From Dromaius novaehollandiae (taxonomy: Eukaryota > Chordata > Aves > Casuariiformes > Dromaiidae): a DNA stretch of 64,000 nt. The DNA lies in contig NC_088100.1 of assembly GCF_036370855.1 (NCBI RefSeq), positions 38,948,563 to 39,012,562 on the forward strand, given 5' to 3'. A program made the position numbers and the translations under genes. This document shows, in pieces, positions 56,001-64,000 of the stretch (position 1 is the first letter of the stretch; each line of letters opens with the position of its first letter). The notes below the pieces were generated by a model. It had not been told where the DNA came from. It saw only the letters and a program-made list of their open reading frames with translations, and searched no databases.

Positions 56001-58888
56001 TTCCACAAAAAGGGTCAATGCTCCTGCGTAGGTAGCTGTGTTAGAAATACTTTTTGTACTAATAGTGATGAAACTGCAACAGTGCAGGATAGTCAGCTGA
56101 ATAAATAGCCAGGATGCAGGGCAGGGTTAGGCAGTCCATTGCTGAAGACCGTGGTGCCATGTCTTTGTTACTTCTCCCTTGCATTGCTCAAACTGTCTTT
56201 GGTCTGCATATGTGCATTCATACTGTAATCGTATGAAGAATTTAGTGCAGATACAATATGGTACAAGTGGAATATTCTAAATATGTGGGAGCTTTTTTAC
56301 TTCCCAGTCTGTGCTAACTGATAACTCAAAGATTCAGTCTGTTACTAAGAGCCTAATATAAAGCTCTAAATTGAGTCCTCAGCCCAAAACCAGGAAAGTA
56401 ATTAGAAGTAATGATACAAGAAGCATCTGTTTATAATGTTTTTATAACTGTGTAAAGTGAAATACTTATTTCTTTATCTTTCTCTATCTCTTATTAAAAG
56501 CTGTATAAGAACAGAAAGCCAGATTGAGGCTTAAATAACAAGTAAAATATGTTTTTAGGACTGTTCTACAGAAAATGCAAGTTGGTTTCTAAGACAGAAG
56601 TTACCCACGACACCAAGCTCTTCTGCTTTATGTTGCCTAAGACTACTCGTTTCCAGGTTCCCACCGGACAACATGTTTACCTCAAACAAATCATTGCAGG
56701 TAAGAAAAATAGAGAACGTAATCATGGTTATTTTAATATAAAGCTGTAGTTAGAATGTCTGCGCTTCCATGATCACAGTCACTGCTTAGTAATGAGCTGC
56801 CTGGGTGAATACTGCCAAAACGCTAAATATCAAGGTGTTTGTCATTCTCTTCTACTATTGACCTCATTGTCTCCTCTCCTTCCAACTCTTTGTTTAAAAT
56901 ATTCTCTCTACTCAAGTAGTGCTGTTCATTTTTGAGTAGAGGAAAGCTCATTGTATGTGTGTTATGTATAATTAGTCTGCTCCTTTTAGTTTGCAGCTTT
57001 TCTGGCATGTTGTGGAGTATTATGATTCAGTGTTGCTTCTGTCCTTTTTTTTCTTTTTTTATTACTATTTTTTGTTGTTGTTCCAAGGGGGTTATAGCCA
57101 TCCTGGTAACACTACTTTCTACTCCAGCTGGACAATATTAATGAGAACATTAAAGTGAGGAAGTAGCCGTGGAGAGGAATGTGTCTTGAGAAAAGCACTA
57201 TAAGTGTTACTCTTCAGAATTTTGGATAAGGCCAACTCAAAAGAAAAAAAAAATTGCCTTTTTTTTCTTTTTTTACTTTTAAAAAGCTTTCATATTGGCA
57301 GTTATGCAGGTACTTGCATTGCTGTATTTATGCATGGCAGAGAAACTGTCTCAGAACACTCAGAAGAATTGTTAAATATCCTTTAATTGCAAAGCATGTT
57401 TTGTCCTCCCTCCACTCCTACCAATTCTGTGCGGTGTGCAACTTCTGCTGTCTTTTTCTATCATTATTATGCAATATTTTTTTGAAATGATAGTGGAAGA
57501 AAATATAATCATGAAGCATTAAAAATGTGTTATTTCAATAAAAAAGGAAGCTATGGTACTTGAAACTGAATGGTAATAGTTAGATTTTGATGTTCATTGG
57601 GAGTGACCATAGATCTCCTTTTCCAATGTTTTGAATTGCTTAGGAGTATAGAAATAACATACTGTCCTGTGGCCTGAAGATTTTTAGTCAGGGGAATGGA
57701 AGACTATTTTAATAAGAAATGTTACAGTGGAAAATAAAATACTTGCTTAAAAGTACACAGTATGGTGTTATTTGTATGGGGTATATAAGTTATTTGTAAC
57801 ATTTGAAGTAAATTTGCTGAATAAAGGACATTTCTTTAGCTACTTTTTTTGTTTTCTGTTTAGGGACAGAGGTAGTAAAACCATACACACCTTTATTGCC
57901 TTTTTTGCTGCTGGATTTCAAAGAACCATCTTGCCATGATAGTGCAAATATATATTTAATGATTAAAATTTATTCCTGTGGATTGTTCACACAGGCACTT
58001 GACCACCTACAAATTGGTAAGTATATGTGATTTTATTTGGTTATGCAGCAGTTGCTTTGTCTTTGCAGATTTGCTGTCATGGGTATTGTGATGTTCTTAT
58101 TGTTTCCCCAGTTATAGATCAGTGCATACTTTTAGCTTTTAAAAAAAAATATTGTTTCCTGTGTCTCAAACCTGCAGCCACATCCTTGCTGTATTTAGGA
58201 ACAGTCCATTATGTAAGGCTGTCTTGGCTGATCTTCCAAATGGGTTTATATCCAAGTATAACTATTTAGATACATCAACTGTGTCAAGCATTAATTTTCA
58301 TTGATTACCGTGTATTTGATTCTGTATATACTCTTAGAACAGCTTTCTGTACTTTTGGGTAAAGAAATTAGGTCTGTTTTATTAGACTTGAGATATACTT
58401 CCTTTCCTGTTTCACATATGATGCAGATCTTTATGTATAAGTATATGCACATTTTTGAAGTCAGTGTTACCATGTAAAATTCATCAAAACAAGATGTTTT
58501 AGTTGAACATCTGTTCTTTTAACAAAAATGATCCATGTTTGATTGAGATATATATATATAAATATATATATATATATCTCTCACACTATAGAGAGTGAGC
58601 GAGAGAGAGAACACCCCCTGGAAGGAGCCCTAATACTACAAGAGCGAAGGCAATATTAAGGACCTTTAAAAATAGTTAACTAGTATTCCAATTCTTCATC
58701 TCATTTAAGGCCTTTTGTTCTGTTTTTTGTTATATAGGAGACTGTATTTCTATTAGCAATCCTGAAGGTAACTTCAAGAAGTCACAAGTACAAGCTTTAG
58801 AAGATCTCTTTTTATTGGCAGCAGGCACAGGCTTCACACCAATGGTTAAACTGCTGAATTTTGCTCTGAGTGAAGTTAGTAGTCTCCG
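34941..58888 (+). CDS. CYB5R4: Cytochrome b5 reductase 4 (NCB5OR), exons 1-13; 3' part outside window
   Basis: Join 34941-35015, 36264-36417, 39320-39420, 41637-41721, 45570-45608, 50464-50518, 52094-52151, 52259-52352, 53017-53049, 53674-53796, 56559-56699, 57864-58016, 58738-58888 gives 1262 nt, or 420 codons plus 2 nt. Human CYB5R4 has 521 residues, so about 100 C-terminal residues lie beyond the window. The family is a soluble, ER-associated flavohaemoprotein that passes electrons from NAD(P)H via FAD to haem b5; mouse loss causes beta-cell failure and oxidative stress. Seen here: N-terminal [15 protein letters not shown] (33-47), b5 domain with HPGG and axial His89 and His112 (same numbers as human), CS domain from YDWFQTD (171) to about 262, FAD motif KPYTP (325-329), and NAD(P)-binding AAGTGFTP (398-405). 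The start ATG has A at -3 and the N-terminus matches human (MLNVP...FPAPRSQQR). Every junction is GT-AG and keeps frame. Confidence 0.96.
35016..36263 (+). other. CYB5R4: CYB5R4 intron 1
   Basis: The intron is 1248 nt. The first 300 nt are CpG-rich and contain a G-quadruplex motif (35038-35058) and a C-run (35199-35216). The remainder is ordinary unique-looking sequence with no exon. Confidence 0.85.
35038..35058 (+). other. G-quadruplex motif near exon 1 donor
   Basis: Four G runs (5, 5, 5 and 3) are separated by single T residues, beginning 22 nt after the exon 1 donor on the non-template strand. One-base loops predict a very stable quadruplex in DNA or nascent RNA. Confidence 0.8.
36264..36417 (+). 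CDS. CYB5R4: CYB5R4 coding exon 2
   Basis: The acceptor is CTTTTCAG and the donor AGAG|GTTGGT, a weaker donor than its neighbours. It encodes residues 26-76 plus one base. It includes the conserved [15 protein letters not shown] segment unique to this family and the beginning of the b5 fold ([14 protein letters not shown]). Confidence 0.96.
36418..39319 (+). other. CYB5R4: CYB5R4 intron 2
   Basis: The intron is 2902 nt. It has an A-rich patch near 36470-36500. I see no further exon, RNA gene or classifiable repeat. Confidence 0.8.
39320..39420 (+). CDS. CYB5R4: CYB5R4 coding exon 3 (haem ligand HPGG)
   Basis: The acceptor is TTTCCCCAG and the donor CAG|GTGAGA. It encodes [20 protein letters not shown] and onward. 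His89 in HPGG is the first axial haem ligand by family knowledge. Confidence 0.97.
39421..41636 (+). other. CYB5R4: CYB5R4 intron 3
   Basis: The intron is 2216 nt, T-rich in its middle third. No exon or recognisable repeat was seen. Confidence 0.8.
41637..41721 (+). CDS. CYB5R4: CYB5R4 coding exon 4 (second haem ligand)
   Basis: The acceptor is TTTAATATAG and the donor AAAG|GTGAGT. It encodes [20 protein letters not shown] and onward. His112, next to Arg113-Trp114, is the second axial ligand. It closes the b5 domain. Confidence 0.97.
41969..41990 (+). other. G-quadruplex motif in intron 4
   Basis: GGG-T-GGG-T-GGG-TGT followed by eight G, on the sense strand about 250 nt after exon 4. The loops are 1, 1 and 3 nt. 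Confidence 0.8.
45297..45302 (+). other. Candidate 6-nt microexon or recursive splice site
   Basis: Six bases, GGTCAG, lie between a strong acceptor (TTTGTTTTGCAG) and a near-consensus donor (CAG|GTAAGAGT), 267 nt before exon 5. Inclusion would keep the frame and insert two residues (Gly-Ser) into the linker between b5 and CS. Alternatively the AG|GTAAG juncture could act as a recursive splicing point. Only splice-site sequence supports it. Confidence 0.3.
45570..45608 (+). CDS. CYB5R4: CYB5R4 coding exon 5 (39 nt linker exon)
   Basis: The acceptor is ATACTTGTAG and the donor AATG|GTAAGT. It encodes [13 protein letters not shown], aligning with the human linker DYREEEKKVLN between the b5 and CS domains. 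It is small but bounded by good sites and keeps frame on both sides. Confidence 0.92.
45609..50463 (+). other. CYB5R4: CYB5R4 intron 5
   Basis: The intron is 4855 nt, the longest complete intron in the window. It contains a poly-A run (46025-46037), an AT-rich patch (about 46400-46450), and a 1.5 kb antisense CR1 (47051-48545). The rest is unremarkable. Confidence 0.85.
47051..48545 (-). mobile_element. CR1 non-LTR retrotransposon, 5'-truncated and decayed
   Basis: The + strand reads as the reverse complement of an avian-type CR1. The 3'-end words appear at 47051-47100 (GGAATCCTAAAATAATTTAG, then GGTTGGAAGGAACATCTGAA). Next come the 3' UTR (GCTGAATAAAGCCAG; CTGGACACAGCACTCCAGAT) and then the C-terminal reverse transcriptase region (TCAGGGTCCCTTTCAATGG; AAGCATGATTTGCCTTTGAG; GCCTGACTGTAGTTCCC; CCATCTGGTCCCGTGG). 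The element is therefore on the minus strand, truncated near 48545. Numerous substitutions and indels break its reading frame. 5' truncation is usual for CR1. Confidence 0.88.
50464..50518 (+). CDS. CYB5R4: CYB5R4 coding exon 6 (linker)
   Basis: The acceptor is GTCCTTTGTAG and the donor CCAAG|GTATAC. It encodes [22 protein letters not shown] matches human, while the rest of this interdomain linker is divergent, as expected for a disordered hinge. Confidence 0.93.
50519..52093 (+). other. CYB5R4: CYB5R4 intron 6
   Basis: The intron is 1575 nt. It holds a MIR-like core at 50638-50712. The remainder is unclassified, with a G/A-rich stretch around 51360-51800. Confidence 0.8.
50638..50712 (-). 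repeat. MIR-like / CORE-SINE relic
   Basis: The pattern ATTATCATCATCTTAAAAGT ... TTAAATGACTTGCCCAAGGT CA matches the reverse complement of the MIR 3' region (TGACCTTGGGCAAGT...). Only the most conserved part remains, as expected for an element of great age in a sauropsid genome. Confidence 0.6.
52094..52151 (+). CDS. CYB5R4: CYB5R4 coding exon 7 (CS domain start)
   Basis: The acceptor is ATTTTACAG and the donor AAG|GTAAGT. It encodes [20 protein letters not shown], the first beta strand of the p23/CS-like domain. Confidence 0.96.
52259..52352 (+). CDS. CYB5R4: CYB5R4 coding exon 8 (CS domain)
   Basis: The acceptor is CTGATGTAAG, with a poor pyrimidine tract, and the donor GTTG|GTAGGT. It encodes [20 protein letters not shown] then [11 protein letters not shown], aligning with human residues after TKQK. 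Intron 7 before it is only 107 nt; its retention would shift frame and stop at 52263-52265. Confidence 0.9.
52353..53673 (+). other. CYB5R4: CYB5R4 introns 8 and 9
   Basis: Intron 8 (52353-53016, 664 nt) and intron 9 (53050-53673, 624 nt) flank the 33-nt exon 9. Intron 8 contains a short direct repeat, ATTCACAGAGTGCTAG, twice at about 52854-52897. Nothing else stands out. Confidence 0.8.
53017..53049 (+). CDS. CYB5R4: CYB5R4 coding exon 9 (33 nt)
   Basis: The acceptor is TTTATTTCAG and the donor TTTA|GTAAGT. It encodes [11 protein letters not shown], aligning with human LSHEVQEDFS. It is a very short exon with strong sites in the CS domain. Confidence 0.92.
53674..53796 (+). CDS. CYB5R4: CYB5R4 coding exon 10 (end of CS domain)
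   Basis: The acceptor is CCTCTTTTAG and the donor AGAG|GTAAGC. It encodes [20 protein letters not shown] and onward to KRKNR, ending with one base of a Gly codon. It completes the CS domain and the hinge before the reductase. Two alternative next exons fit its phase: the regular one at 56559 and the ORF at 53915. Confidence 0.95.
53915..54258 (+). CDS. Candidate alternative terminal exon of CYB5R4
   Basis: This sits in intron 10. After a strong acceptor (TTCATTTCTTTCAG), the phase left by exon 10 opens a 113-codon reading frame to TGA at 54256-54258. The spliced product would be a 386-residue protein with b5 and CS domains and a new tail in place of the whole FAD/NAD reductase. The tail begins [13 protein letters not shown], has a near-duplicated [12 protein letters not shown], a central acidic part ([13 protein letters not shown]), and ends DASCIFVT. 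I do not recognise it as a known family. ATTAAA at 54640-54645 followed by GT-rich sequence could end the transcript. It could also be a chance ORF or part of an unrecognised repeat. The open frame and phase are seen; use as an exon is inference. Confidence 0.4.
54640..54645 (+). terminator. Possible intronic poly(A) signal (ATTAAA)
   Basis: ATTAAA is followed by TGTTGACCACTGTGTTGT. It would serve the candidate alternative terminal exon. An AATAAA at 56100-56105 is a more distal alternative. Neither is supported by anything beyond motif and spacing. Confidence 0.35.
55301..55318. repeat. Poly-T tract (18 T)
   Basis: An uninterrupted run of T in intron 10. No attached SINE body was recognised on either side. 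Confidence 0.9.
55430..55450. repeat. Perfect inverted repeat, 8-bp arms
   Basis: CAACCTGC, a 5-nt spacer AGGCC, then GCAGGTTG. It can form a short GC-rich hairpin. No protein-binding role is assignable. Confidence 0.75.
56559..56699 (+). CDS. CYB5R4: CYB5R4 coding exon 11 (reductase start)
   Basis: The acceptor is ATGTTTTTAG and the donor GCAG|GTAAGA. It encodes [20 protein letters not shown] and onward through [14 protein letters not shown], the start of the FAD-binding barrel. It is closely similar to human YYRKCQLISKEDVTHDTRLF. Confidence 0.96.
56700..57863 (+). other. CYB5R4: CYB5R4 intron 11
   Basis: The intron is 1164 nt, T-rich around 57040-57090 and 57240-57290. No exon or classifiable repeat was seen. 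Confidence 0.8.
57864..58016 (+). CDS. CYB5R4: CYB5R4 coding exon 12 (FAD-binding)
   Basis: The acceptor is TTCTGTTTAG and the donor ATTG|GTAAGT. It encodes TEVVKPYTP (FAD motif, 321-329), a divergent hydrophobic/Cys segment, then [10 protein letters not shown] (353-362), where family members usually have KIYPxG. It ends in LDHLQIG. Frame is intact. Confidence 0.95.
58017..58737 (+). other. CYB5R4: CYB5R4 intron 12
   Basis: The intron is 721 nt. It carries the (TA)n palindrome and adjoining GA-rich simple sequence at 58545-58611. Confidence 0.85.
58545..58611. repeat. (TA)n palindrome and (GA)n simple repeat
   Basis: GAGATATATATA ... TATATATATCTC forms a near-perfect 36-bp palindrome (58545-58580). 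It is followed by CTCTCACAC and a GAGAGTGAGCGAGAGAGAGA tract. It is a cruciform-prone site, likely polymorphic. Confidence 0.85.
58738..58888 (+). CDS. CYB5R4: CYB5R4 coding exon 13 (NAD(P)-binding start)
   Basis: The acceptor is TGTTATATAG and the donor CCG|GTATGT. It encodes [16 protein letters not shown], then the nucleotide-binding loop [20 protein letters not shown], ending in SSL plus two bases of an Arg codon. This is the last exon I can find. The following human sequence (KVKLMFFNKTEDD...) has no counterpart before base 64,000. Confidence 0.96.
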
Positions 58889-61800
58889 GTATGTACATTT
58901 TCTTTTTCTTACGATTTAATCCCCAAGCCAGAGTAATCCATAGGAAGGATGAGACAAAATGTAGTGGGCAAACCTCAGGGTTACTACAATGCCCCCCAAA
59001 ATTGGTATGAAAGCATTTTTCCTTGGTTTATGCCAAAAGTTGGCATGCTTTAGGGAAGACTGTGACAGTCTTTGGGAGCTTGTGCATAGTTGGTTACTGG
59101 CTACCATCAGCAAAATGGACTGATTTACATTTTGGATTTTAATCGTGATATAAATCAGCCCAACAAGTAGAAAACTTCGCTTTCTAAAATCTAGCTTTGC
59201 ATTTGAGTGCTTTTTCTAAAATATTGAAATATTTCAATGTAAATTTTGTTTGCCTAACGTAGGGAGTTTACACTTACTTAGATATGGATTCTCTTTAATC
59301 TGTTAGAGTAGCTAATATGCTCGTATATTTTCAGTTTTCACACCTCTATGAAATAGTAACACATTTTCACCAGTTCTAGTTTTCATAAAAGTGCAGCTCA
59401 TGTAAGCATGGCATTAAATATATTTAAACATATAAGATGATGCGTATTGGGTATGTATTTTGTGCTGTACCTGTAAAATTTATTAAAGGAAGCATTGCTT
59501 GTTCTTCTGATCATCAGCAATCAGATCACTTCTAGTGAACAGGTTGTTTCCTCACTTAGGACGCCAGAACTAGTGCTTCTGCTTCACAGTGATTGTCCAT
59601 GTGTACCCTAGTGTATGTGTATGCCATTCTGCCTGGCTGATTCTAGTCTTCTCTGTACATGTAGAAAAAAACCTCAGGCCTTCATACATGTGTTGTAAAA
59701 AGTGCATATACTCTCCTTTTTTATTACTTTCATTGGTTTAGGTAGGGTTTCTGTACTTCTTGCTGTCATTTCACTGGGTCAGTCAACTGTTTATTGCATT
59801 TAGTTGTTTTCTTTTGATTTCAGTTCTCTTACAAACAGTTCCTCAGCCATTTCTGTAGTATCTCTTAGGAAGGCCTTTCTTCTTGAGAGGAGAGAAATGT
59901 GTTGGGTTAAAATTGCCCTTATAGAATATTAGTTGTCTTGGAGCTTAAACTAAAAAAAAGAAAAACCCTCAAGTTTTGATCAGTTAGTATGTTCATATTG
60001 ATTGGGGTCTGACCATGCTGGTTACCTTAAATTTGGATTTCAGTTGTGTTCAGGCAGACCCATAAACAATTCCCTTGTGTGAATAAAAGCAGACTCTACA
60101 GCAGATTCTTTTTCCTTTGGGGTGTAGTCTCTTATTGCAAAAGACGGAGCAGCAGGAATCCCTAAAAGAATAGTTTGGGGTGTGTGCGTGTATCTATATT
60201 CAAAATATAACAGACGCTTTCAGGATAAATAGTATACTGAACTGTAACATGGAGTGTAAAAAGTTGTAACTGAAGAGAGAGTGCAGTAGTTCAACTTTAA
60301 AAGAAAATACAGAATGTTATTGTAGGGCTGCACTTTGATAGAGATGAGGTGTGCTTGCATCGCTTTCAGCAAAAGTCTGCCTCCAGAATCACGTCTTCCA
60401 GATTTTCTTAATGGATTACATTTTTGTCTGTGTGAACTACTGTCATTTTAGAGAGTATAGAAATGGAAAATAGGCGTTACTTTTACTTAAAACTGTTGCT
60501 GAGGGCAGTTCTACAGACTTGCTACTGTTTTGTTGTACCTTTGAATTCAGACTCTCTTAATACATATTCAATTCGTAATACTGGCTTTTATTCAATATAA
60601 GCACAGGATGTTTTGGTTCATTATGTCTTTATGTTGTTTCAAAATGTGCTTCGTAGTGGATTTAAATTGGAGGCTAGTCTTCATAATAAAGGATTACGTG
60701 TAGTGCAGTAATCTGTTTCTAGAAAAAATCTGAAAAAAATACTTTATTCTTGTATTGCTTATGGTCTAGCAATTGAATATAATCCTGTTTTGTGAGGAGA
60801 GAGACTGCATACTATTTGTCTTCCAAAGCGTCGTGTATTGTCATTAGCACGTAATGTGCAGCTGTCTGTCTCTGTGAAATCCAAAAGATAAATTTGTCAT
60901 CTGAAGAAACACTAGGGGAGCACTCCTAAGTGCATTTGGAATAAATTTTCTTTCTTCTTGAGGAAAAACCAGCATGTGAGGTAAAGGTAGTTGTGGTAGT
61001 ATGAAAGCAGAATACAGACAGCAATACTAAGTCAAGATGCAAATCTTGACTTTTTGTCTATAACCAGAAGAAGTGTTATGTAGCTAAGGCTAAAGTAAAG
61101 ACTATGGCTGTGCAGATAATGAGTGCTCTTATCTACTCTGACCTTGCAAAGATGACCAGATTGGCTTATTTTAACTTTCTTCATCATGATTTCTTATGGG
61201 AACTCAATGCTTACAGCTTGTTCAGGATGCAACAGCATATATTTCCTTACTAGTTGAAGTAGGTTTTTTCTTCTTCTCTTGCAACAGAGGGTCATTAAGC
61301 ACTAGAATAACTTCATCTGGTGCAGGTTATGCAGACATTAAGCTTGATGTTTCTGACTGCTGTAGACAACTTAGTTTCTTGACCTTATTTTTGCTGTTTA
61401 ACCCTCACTTCCTTTTATTAGAAAATGTTGCAAGAGTGTTTCATGTTTATTTTATATATTTATTTACATATTTTATCATAGATTATGTATACTTTATATT
61501 AAAAACTGCATGAAATTCTTACCCTGACAAGTAAAGATTGCTATAAACTTTGTTTACGTACACTAGAAAACACATCATAATGAAGGTTGAGAAAGGATGT
61601 GAAGGATGAATTAGTTGCCACTTCAGTGTTCGGAAGCAGAATCAGTTTCTGCCTGTGGTGTTCTAGGCAGATGTTGACTAAACCTCTAATGTTGCATTGC
61701 TAATTGCTGGAGAATCTGCATCTTCTCTAGGTGGTGTTTTCCAGAACGTAACTGTTTTTGATCACTGGATTTCTGTTCTTACTGTCTAACCTCAGTCTCC

Positions 61801-64000
61801 CTGTTATGATTTAAGCCTGTTATTTCTTGCCTATGATAGATATAGAAAGCAATTTATTCTCTTCCTGTCTGCAGCAGCCCTTTGTACATCAGAATAACAG
61901 TCTTCCCTCAGTCTTGTATTTGGCCAAAGTATTCATTTCAAGAAATAGTAGTCTTCTATGCTGTTCTTTCCTATTTAAGCTGAGATTTTTGCTCCTTTTC
62001 GTTGATGCTGCATTACTGCAGTCAGCTGGCTCTAGTCTTAAAGAAGACCGAGGCACAAAGGCCCTAAGCACCTGGCAGGGGACTGACACACTCTCCTCAA
62101 GTCAGTGTCAAATTGTAGTCTATCCTTGATTCTTCTTGTCGGTTGTACCTTGTTTTGTCTCCAGCTTTTCATTCCTGAGCTCCCACCCTGTTCTTATATT
62201 CTCTCTTAATATGCTGTTCTACTTTCGTTATTCCTTTGTTGTGCTTCAAGTCGATTTTGTAACTTTTTTCCCCTCCTGGTCTTCCTCTGTGTTAAAATCA
62301 TGTGAGGAACTCTTTAACTGTTCTCCCTATACAGCATCCCATAAGATCATGCATGCCTTTCTTTTTCTTTTAAGTTTATTGAAATCTGCGTCCCTTGAAA
62401 TAATTTTTTAAAGTATTTGTTGGATTTCCCACGTTTCCTTCCAAAGGACTGAAAGTTTCTCATTTCAGCTTCTGTCCTCATTCTCTCAATTAGCTCTTCC
62501 GTAACAGTGGGCTCAAATCTAAATCTCCACATCTTCCTTTTAGCTGTTTTCTCCTTCCTTTGTGGCTAACCTGTCACCAGTTTGTTCCAAGTTTATGTTT
62601 GTACCCAAAAGTACAAACTGCACTGCTTTCTCATGCGCTTTTTTGTAGGTAGTGGTTTGCTTTTTTTGTGTGGGGTTTTTTTTTTTTCCCCTCTCCACTT
62701 GCGTAGCACTTGCTGCTGGGGTGCACCTTTCCAGATTAGAGAGCCCGACATTTTTGAAGTGAGCTTTATTTTCTGTGTTTTCAGGAAAGTGGGCTCTGGG
62801 AAGAATGTAAGGCAGCTAGTTTTGGCACATCCTGGCTTCTGAATAGGTTGGTTTTTAGTATTTAAAGACAAAGTGTGGCTGGTTTTGTGTGGGGCAGTGT
62901 TTTGTTCTGTACTAGGCAAGTTTTCCAAAGCTTGAATACTGTAATTTATTTTGAATTGTACTGAATCTGGAATGCCTTCCTTCTCTTTATAACACTGTGT
63001 ATTATATGCAACTGTTACACCTCAGTTTTACATTTTTGGCAGGAGAAAAATGAGCATGCTGCTCATAAAATGATTTGTTATCTTTAGTGCTTGCTATATG
63101 TAGCTTAGAAGAGATTTCCCAGTAACTTGAAATGTGTGCAGGCTGCAAGGGGAAAAGTTGAAAGTCTGAAAAATGTGGGATCTTCAGACTGGGAGAGTAT
63201 GGGCTTTTTAACTGCAGTTTGGGAACTGCTGGAGATCAGAAACTGTCCACAGAAGTCCTAGGGTATGTGATACACATGAACGAAAGACAGCTCTGTGTAA
63301 ACTAGGTTGGGGTTGATGGGGCTTAATAGTGCAGTGTCATGTGAACTTAACACCATGCCTGGTGCCAGCCCCTCGGAAGCACGGCTGGCTGCGTGTAGAG
63401 CGACACTGGGTATTGCGGTGCCCTGTTTTAGCGAGCCGAATTGCAGGGCTGTGTGGCGTGAAGGACCAGCCGGCTCATTAGCTCAGGCTCAGTGATAGTC
63501 CTGACAGATAGCTGTGCGCATCAGTGTGCGTTTCTGCACTGTGTATTGCAGCACCCCTGCCTCCTGCAAGTACAGCACTGCACTATGGGAACTTGCTTCT
63601 GGAGCTGCAGCAACGTGCGCTCTTTGCTCAGAGCTGTGTCTAGGCTGAAAAAGCAGCTGCAGCCTGAAGCCCTGTAGGGTGCTGTCCAGGAGCTGCTTGC
63701 ATTTAGCAGCAGGTTTTCAGTCTTAGCTCAGTTGTCCCCAGTGTATTAATCTGTCATTAGCAACAAAGGAGGAATCACGCTTATGTGGCTTTACCAAATG
63801 GTAAATTGTACTTTGACTGCAGAGCTAGTCTTTTTGTGCTGTTTCACCTCTGTTGTAGCATAAAAGTCTGAAGAGGTAATAGCACTGGCCTTAGCGATAT
63901 GTTTGACATGAACTATCCAGCAAATGTAACACTTGTAAACAGTAGCTTTCTGTATGGGAAAATTGGTTTTATAAACCAATAAAGTTGGAATAAGATAACC
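58889..64000 (+). other. CYB5R4: CYB5R4 intron 13 (incomplete)
   Basis: At least 5112 nt, running off the right edge. It contains a 14-bp palindrome TTGAAATATTTCAA (59224-59237), a T-run near 62678-62688, and a segment at about 62340-62580 that vaguely recalls a decayed ancient repeat. It also has a CpG-bearing, GC-richer patch at about 63350-63480. The AATAAA near the right edge is not followed by evidence of a gene end. Remaining CYB5R4 exons are not visible. Confidence 0.8.

Larger units (their letters stand above)
53797..56558 (+). other. CYB5R4: CYB5R4 intron 10
   Basis: The intron is 2762 nt. It contains the candidate alternative terminal exon (53915-54258), its possible poly(A) signal, an 18-T run (55301-55318) and a perfect 8-bp stem palindrome (55430-55450). 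Confidence 0.85.

Noticed and set aside
63976-63984. AATAAA near the right edge as a gene end
   Set aside because: It lies within intron 13 of an incomplete gene, with no preceding terminal exon. Such hexamers are frequent by chance in AT-rich introns.
58889-64000. Remaining CYB5R4 exons
   Set aside because: No frame encodes a counterpart of the human segment after SSLR (KVKLMFF...) with splice sites, so they must lie to the right of the window.
1-64000. CRISPR arrays, tRNA/rRNA genes, prophage or intact retroviral elements
   Set aside because: No regularly spaced repeats, no tRNA box A/B arrangement with a cloverleaf, and no gag/pol/env-like ORFs. The genome is clearly eukaryotic.

Overview
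This is a vertebrate nuclear genomic window, most likely from a bird. The evidence is multi-exon genes with canonical GT-AG introns, two CpG islands, dinucleotide microsatellites, and no bacterial-style operons. A 1.5 kb antisense CR1 retrotransposon of the avian/reptilian type is present, and there are no Alu-, B1- or L1-like sequences. Introns are compact compared with mammalian orthologues. The species cannot be fixed from sequence alone; a bird is preferred over another sauropsid because the recognisable CR1 copy reads like avian CR1.

Layout. Positions 1 to about 30,000 are a gene-free, mostly AT-rich stretch. It holds microsatellites, decayed ancient repeats (CR1/L3-like remnants near 8.0 kb and 17.2-17.8 kb, MIR-like cores near 5.2 and 22.0 kb) and several unexplained segments that could be conserved regulatory DNA. 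From about 30.0 to 31.4 kb there is a CpG island with a TATA-box promoter, which opens RIPPLY2 (30760-33344, + strand, 4 exons, complete, 128 aa). A 1.6 kb spacer with an AT-rich tract follows. A second CpG island (about 34.6-35.3 kb) opens CYB5R4 (NCB5OR). Its first 13 coding exons (34941-58888, + strand) were traced and the reading frame stays open across every junction. The gene leaves the window: intron 13 runs to the right edge and the last part of the NAD-binding domain lies beyond base 64,000. The RIPPLY2-CYB5R4 head-to-tail order is the same as on human chromosome 6q14.

The two genes are functionally unrelated. RIPPLY2 is a Groucho/TLE-recruiting co-repressor of T-box factors in somite segmentation. 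CYB5R4 is a soluble fusion flavohaemoprotein (cytochrome b5 + CS + cytochrome b5 reductase). They are neighbours through conserved synteny, not as a pathway unit.

The most interesting unannotated signal is an open reading frame in CYB5R4 intron 10 (53915-54258). It follows a good splice acceptor in exactly the phase left by exon 10 and runs 113 codons to a stop, with an ATTAAA downstream. It would create a predicted 386-residue isoform keeping the b5 and CS domains but lacking the whole reductase. Second is a candidate 6-nt frame-preserving microexon or recursive splice site in intron 4 (45297-45302). Two sense-strand G-quadruplex motifs sit in introns 1 and 4. No CRISPR array, tRNA, rRNA or complete autonomous mobile element was found.
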